Shown one piece after another: positions 33,585 to 48,500 of a stretch of 64,000 nt of DNA. This DNA is from Phoronis australis (taxonomy: Eukaryota; Phoronida; Phoronidae). The first letter of the stretch is position 1, and every line of letters starts with the position of its first letter. The stretch spans positions 403,612-467,611 of the forward strand of contig NMRA01000103.1 of assembly GCA_002633005.1 (NCBI GenBank), written 5' to 3'. The notes beneath the pieces were generated by a model. It ran no database searches. It worked only from the letters and a program-made list of their open reading frames with translations, and was not told the DNA's origin. The position numbers and the translations under genes are program-made.

Positions 33585-36500
33585 ATGCAATACCTATGGA
33601 CTGTTACAGTTACTATAATTGTCTCATTCATTGGCCAGCATTGTTTAATCCCTGGTATGTAATATAATGCTTGATGGTTTATAACTTGGCAGCCAGTCAC
33701 CAATAGTGAAAAGTGGAAGAGGTAGGCAATATAAGGTAATCTTCAGACTTTTCAGCGCATGTTTGTTTTATGCATTCCTAAATACACATGGAAACATGTC
33801 CTGTCAGTCTTCTTCTGTGTTCATGTCCATGCAGTTGAAATTTTCAGTTCAGTCTTTTGTGAAAAGTCGTCCGTTAATTGGTCTGACACTTTCAGACCTC
33901 ACAGCTGTTTTTGAGGTTGAGAATGAAGCGCCCCTGTCTGGCAAACCACAGAACAAGCACCAAACCCTTGAATAACTATTTGCTTGGCCACGATGGCTAT
34001 AATGCCTGTATGTTTAGTTCTCTTCTGCGGAATGGTGTCTGTGTTAAAAAAAATAATTTCTCATTCGGTTATTTTTCAATCCAACATTTGTACAAATATT
34101 TTCCACCTCATGGTGAACCTGGCTGGTCATTGTCTGATAAATGAAGGCTAATTTTTGCACAAAGTGGGCCATAGTCTCGTGTTATTAGTGTAGTACAGCG
34201 TTCACGATTCACATACAGATCGGAAGACTTATCTGGTATCTGATCTGCTGTCAAGGCCCTTAATATCTCGGTTTTGGAGCCAAGCATTGCCCCCATTCCT
34301 GTTAAAAAAATGCTTAAAAATCATGCAAAATTCGCCTCAAGGTAGAATCATGTTTAACTCACTCAGACATTGAGATTCAGGAGGTTAACTTAAGTTTGAA
34401 AATGCTCACTTCTCAGTCACGCCGTTCCAGTGTTTACAGGCTGGATGAGGAGTGCAGAATCTGCATTACAGAAGTAGGTCTGGTGGTGTGCTTATAGTAT
34501 TGGGCAACGAAGGTCGTCTTGGATTCACCATCTTAAACCCCTGCTGCTGGTCATAGGCTTGTACAATTTCAACACGATGCTGTATGGTCTGCCTGGGTAG
34601 TCTGTTCTAAGTACTGTGTAAGGCAGCTTCAAAATACTAAGAAGCATAAAATATTAGTTTTGGCTACTTGAAGCAGTGCTACACGCAAGGGTAGACTTGG
34701 TGATGACTGGCATGAGTGAAATTGGTGGCAACGGGTTTCCCGTCAGCTGAAAAAAATTACCGTCATTGGAAAAAAGTCCCCTCTCAGAAGGCACTGGCAC
34801 CTTTCCCCTTCAGGGCTTGGAATTTTCCTCTTTTACGAGGATTTTCCTATTTTTTGGTTTCGATTTCCAGTTTCCTCTTTTTCATATCTTTTTTATCTCT
34901 ATTTTGCTTTCACTCATGCAAAAGCGTTTCTTGCAGTTGAATTTTACAGTTGCATATATTGTATTTCTATCATATAAGCCTATTTATTTTTAGAACGATA
35001 CATCACCTGTAATACTTTCTTCTTTTTTGTGATTGGTAATTCCAAGCCCAGCCTCTTATGGGAATTAGGGCCCTGTCCATTTGAAACAAATTCTCTTATG
35101 AATCCTGATCACATGTCCGTTTTACTGTCTTATCGTCTGCTCTCAAATCACAGATCTGCAATCTTATTGTGAGAAATTTTGGGATCATATGGTGCAGAAT
35201 GGTGGTTCAAACAAACGTCTTGTTTTTCTTCGGCAACTCTTATCGTAACTGCATGTTTGGTATGGGCTTGAAAGGTGATTTGCTCAGGAATTTTTGTCCA
35301 TCCCGAGTAGTTGAGCAGGCTACTCGGGATCAGGTCCTGCACAAAGACAGTACGTTATGACTTGCGATTTATGAATGTTAGCTTTTTTGCTCAGTAAGGT
35401 TACTATAGCATGCTTTTTACCTGTAAGATGGCAGTTGGGGTGCGTTGTGAATGCTAATTTTAGGTGGCTGATCCCCATCAGACTAGAATGAAATGCTACT
35501 GTGGCTTCGCCAGATCACACCTCGTCCTTACCATGAACCATCAAATTGAAACCAAGGATGAAAGCTGCAATTCATCTTGTTCATCTGGCAAATAAAAGAA
35601 AATTAAGTCGCTCCTTTTACTCTCGTAAAATTAGTCTCCAGATATTCTTTACTGTGATAGCATTCTGTAGAAACATGAAAGTAGCAAGCGACTCGAGAAA
35701 TCACTTCAAAGTTTACTCAGTCTGGCCAGCTCCGAAATTGGGAATTGAAAAATTATTCGAGTTGCTGGCTTATTGGATGAACGTGGTAAAGTTTTTAAGC
35801 CCCAAAGCATTTCAGTTAATAATTCTACATCGACTAACTAAATAAACTGTTTAGGTGTTAACGGTTACCAACACTTGTTTGTAGACATTTGTAATATTTA
35901 GCATCTAAGGCTTAATATTTCTTGTTGATGCTGTTCATGCATTCATGGTCAACCAACCTTAAGTCTTGTATTGGATTGTAGAACCACCATGTCATCTTAT
36001 CATGCTACCAGGGTATGTATGACCTACAAGACTGTAATTTGGTCTGTGAAATGTGATGAGAAATTATAGCTGGCATGAATGTTACCCAAACAAAACAGTA
36101 GTGTTATAGGCAGTCAATTGCTTTGGAAAACTTGTTCAGGAGCAGATTTTATTTTTTGTGTATAACACCAGTACTTGTGATTTCAGAATGCGGTGATTCA
36201 AGCTGTGATATTGAAGAACAGTTCACGAAACCTGACAAAATTCGTGATGGAAGATTTCAAGCTGTCATTGGAGAGAGTGTCTCTCTGGGATGTTTGGCAA
36301 AGGACTATTCAAATCTGGTATAAAAGAAAATTGTGTAGACAAGTTGCTGTTTTCTACTGCGAATCAGTTTATGGAACATTGTGTTGAGAAATTTAACTTA
36401 TCTGTTTACTGGTGTACAAGAACTTCCTGTTAACACTCAATGCAAATTTGGATCATCATGACCTACTGTTGAGTCACATCAGAATAACAAATGATGGTAT

Positions 36501-39500
36501 TGGCCAACCACAATTTAGTCTGTAAGCCATGTGCTGATAAGAAAATATATGAGAGATGATTTCTGCCTGGTGAAATGTCTCTGTTAACAACGATCATAGA
36601 ACATCTCGGGTTTTTTCTTCAACTAAAAAATAAACTTACGGTACCTGAGTACTGTGTGTGTGAGGTGTTACCCAATCAGTACATAGACATGGAAGTCCTC
36701 GGCCAATGCTTCACTTTTTAGCATTTTTAAGGTAGAATTACTGTGTTCAGTGCCACGTGCAATACAAATACCATGAGACTTGAGACAGTGGAATTATCTA
36801 TTACATGAAATGCATCATTTGCACAAACTCCGTCTCCCCCTCTTCAATACACACCTTCATTGCACCCGTTTCGGCACTGCCTTGTCCCACGTATTGCACC
36901 GGCCTCCAATTTGGATTCGAGGTGTTCTATTTATTTCTCGCGGGCCGTTTTTTCGCGGACGCAGAAAGAGGGTGGCCAGTTTCGTACTGGGCTTGGTGAC
37001 GGGTTAGCGGCCTGGGTGACGTCAATCCGTCGATTTAATTTCACTCCCTCCGGCTTCTGTCACAATTCATCGGGCCTGTCGCCACCAAAATTAATGATGC
37101 GTCATTAATTTTTACTCTTCCTTGAGTAAACTAAATTATTTGCCGGTGTTGGAAAATTGCGTTCTACAGTTATTCTGCTTTTAAAATTGTGATGCGCTCT
37201 TTTGGGCGCCATTGAGTTACCTATTGGCCAATTTCCATGTTTTTAAATCAACTCTGAGGCTGCGTACATGTCATAACAATCGGAAGTGGTTTCATTTCGT
37301 TACAAGTTTTTAATATTTCAATTCCCGATAAACCCAATTTGAGAACAAGCTCTTAAGAGATACGGCAAAACTTTAGGAAATAGTGCGTAAGTGTGCGTGT
37401 CACGAGTAGGCACTGTTTTCAAAATGACGAAAGATATTTCTGTGTTATAAAAGGTGGAGAATTACGAAAAATAACATTTATTAGAGTGTTTTTTTTTACT
37501 TGTATAAACGGCTGTAACGGGCAAGGTGAGTGTCGATTCATTCCTAGATTCTGCATGCACCCCTGCAGGTTGTTAGCTCTAGATATAAGTTTCACGATGA
37601 GGTGACGAGCTGAACACCTGCCGGGTTGTGTGAAATTTCGGTGTCTATCGGAGCTCTACACATGGCTACCCAGCTGTATGTTGACGATAGTCTTCATACA
37701 GCTAGCAGGCTTTCTACCTAAGTATGTACAATTTTATGAAGCAACTTTTGTAAATAGATCTATATACTTTGTGTATTATACAGTATTTTTAAATGCATTC
37801 TTAGTTTTCAGGTTAATTTCAGAAAATCCGTACTTTGTGTTGCGGCAGGGTCAAATGTTCTGGAAAGAAATTTGTACTGCCTGGGGAAAGAATCCTGCAG
37901 CCGCACACCTTGCCTACTAAAATCTGACAGTGACAGAAATTCTGATTGAAACTTTGAACACGGTCTTTTCAAGAAATATTTCTCTGTCTTTTGCGATGAA
38001 CACTAATGTTCACTCTTAGGTGTAGCTATTTCCCCTCGCCGCTTCCCACTCGGCTAGCTGCTACAGTTTTTATTTGTAAATTCTGCATGGTCACCGCACC
38101 TTATTGTCAAAGTGGAATGTCTTGTCAAACAAAATTTGGATCTTACAAGTGAAAGCTGATCTCTTGTTTTTACATGTACTTCACTTAAGTGTTGCATGTT
38201 AAGTGTTAGCTTTTGATAGACTAATGCTATAGGAAATTACGCTACTTTGCTTCAGTGTTACAACACACCTGTCTCCTTTCATTCTATTCATTGTTTTCCT
38301 TACCTTTCAGGGTGCCTGGCACGTCTGTATCCGAGATTTACTTCACCCCTCTGCTCAGAGAACCAATTGTTCGTACGCCTCTAGGAATTACTGTCGGCAT
38401 GAATGCCCTGTTGAACTGTGGTTCAAGAACATTCAGCCCAGCCAGGCATCAACATACTGTTGCAATGGGACAATGATGGAATCGCCAACAACAGATGGCG
38501 TTTGTGTTGATCTCGTCGTTGGTGGTAAATATTTTAATTTTCAGGTGACTCAGAGTCCTTGTCATCTGTTCGGTCTTCGCAGAGGATGTTGATTTTTTAT
38601 AGCATGTTGAAGGCGCCCTTGCTCAGCCTTGGAAAAACATTCCTGTAAGGCCGCGACCTCTGAATGAGGCTTTTTTAATCTCATGAAGGCAAATCTCATT
38701 CGGAACCTGGAATGCAGAAGTATACCCTTTTACAGCCAAGTGTAGGAGTGAGTGGAAACCGATTTTGTGAATAGTGCAAAGTTTCTAGCAACGAAGGGAT
38801 CTTTTTATTGTTCAGGTGGGAATTTCTTGGGCAGATGAGTGAATTTAGCTGTCAGAGTGATTTGTAAAATATTTCTCAAAGGTGATAGTGGCGATATTTG
38901 AACCCAAAGTCGTGGCATTGATGCCTGTTCCTGTAATGAAAAATATTGGTGATTTGTACTGCATCTATTACATTACAAATTAATTCTGTAGAGGATTGCA
39001 CTGAAAATTTAATGATTTTGCTCAAAGTTGGAGCTTGTGCCAAATTTTAGAAATAAGGAATGTTCACTGTCTCAAGTTTAGGAATTGTGATCAGCAACTT
39101 GGATGTTACGCAATTTGAGGATACGTGAAAATGTTGCGTTGGAAGTTATTTTTGTTCATTTAATGAACTGCTAATTAAGTCTATTTTCAGACTCTGTTGA
39201 TACAAAATGCAGTGTTCAATATTTGACATATATGATGAATGCTAAACTCACCATGTCCAAACTTACATCATCATGAGAATTCCTTTGTGACTGTCACAAA
39301 TTTTAGAGACTGTTCCAAGTGGGAGAATTTTTACCGTATGTTCTCTGGTTACTTGTACACTTTTTCTTAGCTTTAGTAGAAATTGAGTTCTAATTACGTT
39401 GTGTTGAGGTTGTATGTGGACTTAGTATTTAGTACTGGTGCAATGACATGACAAGTCTTTCTGAGATGGCAGAGCCATCAAATGGTCTTTATGTTCGGCA

Positions 39501-42500
39501 AATTCAAACTATTCTATGTTTTTCTCTGTTTAAGCATTGCGATATTTTTCTACAATTTTTGCCAACTGTTCTCACAACGTTGCAGCACATCTGCTCCCTT
39601 GGCAAAAATGCGTTATATGCTTCGAGCCACTTGGTGTGTGGAAACAGTATAATAAAGAGTTAATGTGTGACTGCGTAAGAGCTTAAAGAGTGTCTATAAT
39701 TTCCAGTTCTTAGCAACTGTCCCAAAAAAATCCACTTCGTTCTCAGAACTCCCAGGATGGTGCCGTTTTATCATTCCCAAACAAAAATATTGTAGCCCGT
39801 CACGAAATAGCCTGCAGACAGCAAGGGAAATTTCAACATTTCTGTTTATGTCAGTGCCGACAAACATTGAATATCATGCTAGATCTCGTGACGCGTAATC
39901 TTTCCTTTGACAAGAACAATTAACTCACCGTGGGATTATGGGTAACACAACAGTTTGTCACGTGGTATTTTTGAAGTCTTTCTGTGTTGCATGAGTTCAC
40001 TAACTAGCCAAGTATTTTTGCAACAGTAGTCATACTGCTATTCCCAGAAAAGTGCTCCCAAGTTTGGTTAAATGTTAGTAAAATTTTGTTGATATTTATT
40101 TTTGTTTTAGATTTCTACAATCAAATTGTCAACCACATTGTGTTGGAAACAAGTAAAAAATAGTTTTTCTCTTTGCCAATGTGTTTGTTGTCGCTTTGAT
40201 ATTAGTAGTTATTGCTTGTTTTATTCACAGAAAAGAAAAGTTTGTCATTTCGACATATCCCCAATAGTCATGTCAACGTCAGCGAAGGAGATACTCTGGT
40301 GTTGATGTGCAAGGGCTCGGGTTACCCTGAACCTAGATACAAATGGTTGCACAATGGGGCTGTGATCAAAAATGAATCAGTTGATGGTATGTGCAATTCT
40401 TTTTTCAGTTAACTATTGTTATTGGTGCCACGTTATTACAGCGTGACAATGACCATTCATGTATTTCAATTCCCACGTCTCAAATTCAACTCTTTTGGGA
40501 TGGAAGTAGAAAAGTGCACCGTATGATTAGGCTAGTTTTCAAAAGCTAAGACAGCTGAACGTACTTCTGAGTCAAGACAAGGAACTAGCTCCCCTCATCC
40601 AGATTTTCAATTGTTTGCATCTGTTCTGCAGCTCACTATGCAACAGTTAAATTTAATTTAGGACAAATTGCAAACTAATCTTTATACAAAATGGTGACTA
40701 GCACAGGAGCAGTGGATAAGTGCCTTACGAATACACAGCATTGTGGGTAAATACCACTGAGTGGGAGAAGTTAGTATAATTACAGTATGCGAGTAATTGT
40801 CTATTGCTGCTTCAGCAGTGGTTGCATTGCCGAACTGTTAGCACAGTAATTACCATGGCACACCAGTTGTTACCACAGTAATTACCATGGCACACTAGTT
40901 GTTAGCACAGTAATTACCATGGCACACCAGGCCTACTGTTGCTACCACAAAATTTCAGAAACCCTTCTTTACTTCCGGGGCCTGTTTCATGAAGGTGACT
41001 GTACGCCAAAACCGACATTTGGTCTTCACATGCTGAAAAAAATTGCCCAAATTATTATTAGCACATCACAATCTAAGAATAATTTATGGAAATTATCTCA
41101 GTAACTAGCAGTTATGTGTAAACTATCAGATATTTTGCTCTTTTGCTCAAGTGAGGCCTAGTCATTTTTCAGAAATATAAGTGTAAAACAAAATTTCAGA
41201 AACCCTTCTTTACTTCCGGGGCCTGTTTCATGAAGGTGACTGTACGCCAAAACCGACATTTGGTCTTCACATGCTGAAAAAAAATTGCCCAAATTATTAT
41301 TAGCACATCACAATCTAAGAATAATTTATGGAAATTATCTCAGTAACTAGCAGTTATGTGTAAACTATCAGATATTTTGCTCTTTTGCTCAAGTGAGGCC
41401 TAGTCATTTTTCAGAAATATAAGTGTAAAACAAAATTTCAGAAACCCTTCTTTACTTCCGGGGCCTGTTTCATGAAGGTGACTGTACGCCAAAACCGACA
41501 TTTGGTCTTCACATGCTGAAAAAAAATTGCCCAAATTATTATTAGCACATCACAATCTAAGAATAATTTATGGAAATTTTCTCAGTAACTAGCAGTTATG
41601 TGTAAACTATCAGATATTTTGCTCTTTTGCTCAAGTGAGGCCTAGTCATTTTTCAGAAATATAAGTGTAAAACATAAGACCAAAGTTCTGACCTGAGTCA
41701 CTTTTCGTGAAGTGCACTCCATATGAGATCGATGAGTTTCTTGTCACAGTTTCAGTTGTCAACTGCAGTACGTAATGGTCTTCAGCAGAATTCTAGGCAA
41801 TTTATTGTAACCACTTTCAAACAAGCAAAGGATAAGCATTGTATGACACAAATACATTCTGTGAAGGATGTTTGGTTTATAGTGCATTACAGCTCTTGCT
41901 AGGTTTATGTCCAACATAACCCCCAGAATTTGGCCAGCAATTTAATGAGACAAGCAAAGGCGGAAGTAATATCTTAAGTGTTAGCTGTGTCTCAAATGAC
42001 AACTTCTTTTTATAAGTGACTGATTTAAGCTTGATTTATGTTCTAGGCACTCTGAAGGTTGATGAGGTAACCACTTCAGATGGTGGGTGGTACCAATGTG
42101 TCATGAATAATCGCTTTGAGACTCGGCAGACCCAGAAGATTTCTGTTGACATTAAAATGAAAAGTGCGTAATCACCTGGTCATCATGTTATCGCGTTCTC
42201 ACATTGCTCTTCTGCATTTCCCATTAGTTTTGAGATTTAAAGCGTTGATAATGACATACTGTATCAGACAGCGCATAAATAAGTTTTAGCATGGGCTACC
42301 TTGTGAACTATATGTCTCAAGATTGCACTCTTGTTTGAAAACTGAAATGTTTTACGCCTAAATCAAAATGTTGGCAGTTTGCTGAATGTTTAAAATGGCT
42401 GTTGAAATATCCGGATTGTAATTCTCTTTTAATGAAACTTTGTTTCATTGACTTGTCAGTTTCTAGTATTGGCCAAAGTTCCAATTAAGTAAAATTTTGT

Positions 42501-45500
42501 ATGTATACATCAAGTTGAATCTTGATATTTGATCCTAGTACAAAAATCCTCAAAGCCTTGAGTACTTACACTCTGTAACAACATCGATGATTGGGTTGCT
42601 ATGACGATGGTCATACTGAACGTGACTAAGTCATCCTTTCAATTTGTCAATATTTTCTTGATCAGTTCAGATGCCTGTATGAGACCATCTGACATAAAGA
42701 TGTATTTGCATGCTCTTATCTGTCCCAATGTATAGCAGGAACAGTGCTATTCTAATATAATTTATGCTAAATGAAGTGCAGTTGTATTCAATGAGAACTT
42801 CTAATAGTGAAAACAAAAACTTCTGTAATTAGGTGACCTACCTTGTGAGCTCACATAATCAGCGTCATGCAGCGTTATTCCCCCGGTCAACATCAAATCG
42901 CAATACTTAGTGGACACGGTTTAGCGATTGGTGGCAGATCATTTTCACCACAAAACTCGTTCTTAAACACATTTGGCAATTTCAACCTACATCATATACA
43001 CATCGTCGCTGTACATCGTGTTTCTAGATAATTTGACCAAAACATGTTAGAGATAAGGAAATAGCCTGCAAGTTCTACATTCAAATGAATACATTGTTGT
43101 TTATAAAACTTATTTGAGAGGCAATTGTATGCCTTAGACCATTTGTCTGAATTTGCTTTAATGTGTTTTCAGGTGTTTTTATCAAGTACAAGTATGTCTT
43201 TGTTGGTGTTTGCTCTGGATTTGTTGTCGTCGTGCTTGTGCTGATTTTTGCGGCGTGCATGTTACGTAAACATGGAGGTACGTTCTCCGAATAGGCTTCA
43301 AATGTTATGTTCACGTAAATGTGATTGTCAATTCTCACGAGGATGTTAGGCAAGACATTCTGCATAATTGCAAAATTTAATTTATTTGAAAATTAAGAAA
43401 AGCTTGAGAATGAGAAAATTTCATCTTCCCATGTTTTCGACGAGTCACTAGGTTCAGCCAAACTTTTAATTGAGAGGGACTGAACAGAAGCCTAACTCTG
43501 CAAACTGGATTGTTGCATGGACTAAGATACGTTTCAAACCATGTCTTGGTTTCAAAGACAGGTTTGTGACCATTTTTAGTTCTGTTTTGACAACGAAGCA
43601 CATTTGGACTTGAGTGGGGGGGGCAAACTTTAAACGCTGTTGGTCAGCCACTGCCCAACATCCTGACTTGTATGTGCTTAGTGACCACCACAGTACGGAA
43701 TAAGTTAACAAATCCTGGCTTGTATTACCTGAGTGAGCACTGTATTGGAGACTAAGTTAACAATCTCTTGTAAATCTTATAGCTTGAACCAGTATGACCT
43801 AGTGGAATAAGTGTTTGATTCCTTTACAAAAGGTCGTGGGTTCCTGTCCCACCAGGGCGCACTGCTAGACCTTTGAGTCAGGTCTAGCTCCTCAGATTAC
43901 ACGTCATTTATAAAGCATAAAAATGGTTCCAGGTGATCAGTACAATATGCCCACCTGAGTGGCCTGCGCACGTCTGTTACAACATGTACCAGATCATCCG
44001 CAATTATTTTTATAGCTTAAAGTCCTGTTCTTAATCTGGCGCTGAGCTTGACATGTGTTGATAAGAGCTGCTGATAACTCACGCCTTCCACTATTGTGAT
44101 GTCCCTTGGTTTGCATCATTTGCAGACTCGCATGCTTATTGCGTGATTTGGCCTTGTGCGCAAAATTATGTTGAGTTGTTAGTCAATTCGAATACCTTTC
44201 CTCTGATTTCACCCAAATTCAAAGATGTGATGCCATGCTTCATTGAGAAAGTGCAATACGTGCTCGAACATACCAAGCCAAGAAATGACCTGATGCCAGC
44301 AAAAATAGGCCACGATTCTTCTGTTTTTACCCAGTGCCACCTGGTGCCAGCTTTGAAGTGCAGATTTCAAAATGAATCGGGCACAGACCAGAACCAGTAA
44401 TCCTCGTTTTGACCTTATAAGAACAGTTAAGAAATGGCTTCGATTGGATTCAAACCATTGTGTTATCAAATTTCTTATTGTTTTAGGTAATGTGAGAAAC
44501 TATGCTATCATTGACGACAGAGTGAATACACCACCACTAATCGGCGGTTCTGTGGATGGAGGGTCACACTCTACCCTCAGTGATTCACGTGAAATTGAGG
44601 ACGAAAGAATCTGTTATGATGAGCCTTATTTTGACGATAATAACATGGAGCCTCCAGTGGTCACTTATGGCTTAGAGGGTAGTAGCAATGTGTCCAGTGA
44701 AAATCCAGTTGGCATGGATGCAAGTGGTAGTGTGGAGGACAACTATTGTGGCGGTATGGGCAGCTGTGAGGAAAATGGATGCACACAAATTCCCACTGGT
44801 TCAAGTACGTTGATAGTTTTCTTAGGAACAGTGTTGACTGTTCCTTTGGTTGTGACTTTGAGAATGATACTACAGATTCAATAATCCCGCTTCTTTAGGG
44901 TTCAAATCTACAGGGCTTGTATGTGGGGGAAGTGTTTAAATTGCCGGGGGTTTTACACCTAGTGAAGGCTTGGTTTTAAGGAGCTGTGGAGATGAACTGG
45001 GCTTATACACCTAGGGAAGACTTGTGTCAAACATACAATGATTAAGTTGCCGAGTATTGTACAGCTGGCTAAAACTATACCTTGAATTAGACCTTACGCA
45101 ACACAAAATTGGCTTTATAATACTCTGTATGGTGTTAGGATTCTGTTTCCGTTGCCAACTCAAAATACAGGTAGTGCGTGCATTTGCCATTTTCGAATTC
45201 TCAGTTGTAGGCTTGGCTAACCACAATAAACTACGACGCGTTCTTGTGAGTGCCTGTTGGTTTTGATGTTCTTATAAGTAACGTAAAGAGAATCCGATCA
45301 TAGGTGATACTGATTTTATGAGAGAGGAAGGCCGAATTTGGTTTTTGTTTTTAGCTTGCCAAAGAGGGAGAACTGCAAAAAAACTAAATATCTATTCTAG
45401 ACCCATGAAATGATCATATTTCTATATTTTACTGTTATGAAGTTTTATCCGAGGCGTTAAATACCTCCATAACGGCTTTCTCCCGTTCGGTGACTTTACC

Positions 45501-48500
45501 ACAAGTAAAGGGTTGTGAGCATGTGATAACATCTAGCTTCTTTGTTAACTGCCAAGCACAGTCTTTGTCTGGTATGACAACAGGCAGGCCAATTATCTAC
45601 CAGGCTTATTACAGACCACGTGGGAACACAGTCAAACCCAGAGCGATTTGGTCTACATTCGGAAAGAATAGATTGTCGTAACTTCGGTTGTAGTTGGGCA
45701 ATTTTGCCGATTCAAAAAGAAACATTATCAGAATTTGACGAGGAATTCAGAACTGCTATGAGTTTATGTTCAAATATGTTATAACTTAACTTTTATTTTT
45801 AACAGCACAGTCCAGTCAGGCTAGATACAATCTTATAGGAGATTAGAGCAATTATCGAACATAAGAGAGCTGGCCCTTCAGCCATAAATGCCAGAATGGA
45901 GTTAATCATAATGTGTAAGATATTGGCTACTGGGGTCATCTTCCCAACTTTATGTTGGGCTATAGAATCGAACATGTTGCGAGCAACGGGAAAACGCCGT
46001 TATGAATTGTATTCAACCCTCGGATAAAACTTCAGAACAGTGGAGGGTTTTGCAGGCATCTCTTTAAAATGATTCAAACAATATATGGTGTTATTTTATT
46101 AATCACTCCTGTTGTATTATAAGAAAACTGCCCTGTTCACAAATATGCACCTTCGTAAATGTAAACATAAGTTAAGTTAATTAAACCGTGTGAATGTGAG
46201 TGTGAATGAGCGTATGTAAGTCCCAGGCCTTTATCCAGGATTTTGAAAATAGGGTGTCCAAAATGGGGTTCCCAATATTCCAGGGCATCCATGATTCCGA
46301 CGCGTAACCCCCCACCCCCAGCAATACCCCCAAACACACAGATTTTTTTACAAAAAATGCATAGATCAAGGTTTTTACATCTAAGTTTATAAAACAGCCT
46401 TCTATGGTGAGCATTTTTACTAAAAAAAAACTGTAGTCCAAGACTTTTACAGTGCTGTCAATCATGTTTCAAAATAGCAACAATGCATATACTTTGTATA
46501 TACATTGTGTATTTCTTCCTGCTTTGAAAAAAGAGCCCCCATTATGAGCCTTCAGAGGCTTCCTAGTATTCATTGCAATGTGTGAGTCCAAACTTGAAAG
46601 GTTCCTATTGACAGTGAGCGTCCAGATTAGTGCTAGGGCGTCCATTTGGATGCCCAGGACGTAGGCTGCATAAAGGTCTGGTAAGTCCTCCCCCTTCCCG
46701 TTTCCCTCCCCCTTTTATTATGCGCCCACATATTTATATGTGGACGCATTATGCCGTCATCTCCGTCCGTCCATCCGTCCGGGCGGCGTCCGTCCGGTGT
46801 CCGCTGCTTTATCTCCAAAATCCTTTGACATACGTTCATGAAATTTGGCACATATGTTCCATTCATGAATGGGACAGCATGTGCGAACTTTCAAACGGAT
46901 CCGACTACCGGTGTGCCCCCTAGTGGCAATTTTAGTTTTTTACGCTTACCTTTGTATCTTCAAAAGTCCTGAAGGGATTTTCATGAAATTTGGTATGTGG
47001 GCACCTATTAGTGCGATGATGCTATCCTCCCGTTTTCGGATGGATTCGACCTAGTTTGCAACACCCAGTGGCCATTTTTACTGTTTTTGAGTCTGTTTTT
47101 TGGCGTCCACCCCTCTATCAACAAATCGCTATAAGTATGATTGTGAAAATTGGCATGTATGTTCTTACTATGAAGAGCACAGTTGGCGCTGAATTTCCCA
47201 TGACTTTGATTACTGTGGCACCTCCAAGTGCCAGTTTTTTTTTGCGCCCATGGCTATATCTCCCAAACCATTTGCAGGATCTTTACTAAATTTAGCAAGT
47301 ATATTTATGTGATGTTGACAACGGACGATGACGACTTTAGGATGGTTCTGACTACCCTTATGCCTCTAGTGGCAATTTTAGTATTTTACATTGACCTCTG
47401 TATTTTCATAGGTCTTCAGGTGTATACTTTGTGACTATGAAGGAAAAGTTCCAAGTAGAAATTTGTTTCTGGCATTCTAATGCTGTGCTAATCTCGTATG
47501 TTGGAAAATTGGTTTTTAATTCTATGTTTCTGTGGTGCTTTAAGCAACTGTTGTATAGGATGTGCTTGTATTATGAAGATCACTCACATTTTGCCCCTAG
47601 CCTATTGAGGAGACAATGACCATGCCTTTCCATTTTGCAAAGTACAACATACTACATATATGCCCTCTACTGGCCACTTTATGGTACCAATAAACAACCC
47701 TAGAAGGATACCGTATATGGTGCAATTGTGGGCGCATTTCAACGCTCTGCGTTGCTCTTGTAATAATCTCGGCTAATTATCTGCCCAACCATTAGGAGTT
47801 ATTTTTCAAATGGTTATCATTATTACTATGATGTATTATACCCTAGTAAGTTGTACAGATGTGTAGTTGGGGCCACCCAACTCCAGTGGTATCTACTATT
47901 CACTAATGATATGCTTTCTGGGTAAAAAAACATATTAAAAAAATTTTTAAAATAATATTAAAATCCTTTATGATCACAGAATCTTATCAATGCCACAAAA
48001 ATAATGTCCAGGTGTTCATAATCGGACTACAATTTTTTCTACAAAAATTGCGTTTCATGAACTGAGATTGCTGTATTCTTCACAGATATGAGTTTTATCA
48101 CATGAAACTTACAAATTCTGTTGTTGTTTTTTTGCCTCATTAGCCAGAAATGCACGTCTGACTTTGTTTAGGCCTTTTAGCCTGAAATCAAACACATTTA
48201 AGCCACGCCCACTGTAGTAACCGCTGTCAACAGTGGAGTCATCAATATCCATTGAAAAAAAGAAGTCTTGATTTTTAACAACTGACCTCTTGGATAACAG
48301 GCCTTTAAGTTGAACATCACAGAAACGCTTATGTAGTCAATAGAATTAAGAATCAAAATTTGCAAGTTACATGCCAAAAAAATCGATTTTTTTTAAATCT
48401 CCGTGAAAGAAGAGTTCAGTTGGATTTGGGGCAATAGTCACTTACAGGGTCCCAGATTTTGAGAACCAGTTTGTTGCCTGTTACTCAGGTGAGAAAACTG

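Noticed and set aside
38255-38476. 73-codon plus-strand ORF
   Set aside because: Wrong frame of receptor exon 38311-38524; the in-phase frame gives the Ig segment ending in IQPSQASTYCC.
44143-44400. 85-codon ORF upstream of receptor exon 7
   Set aside because: Stops before the exon and is out of phase with it; intron sequence.
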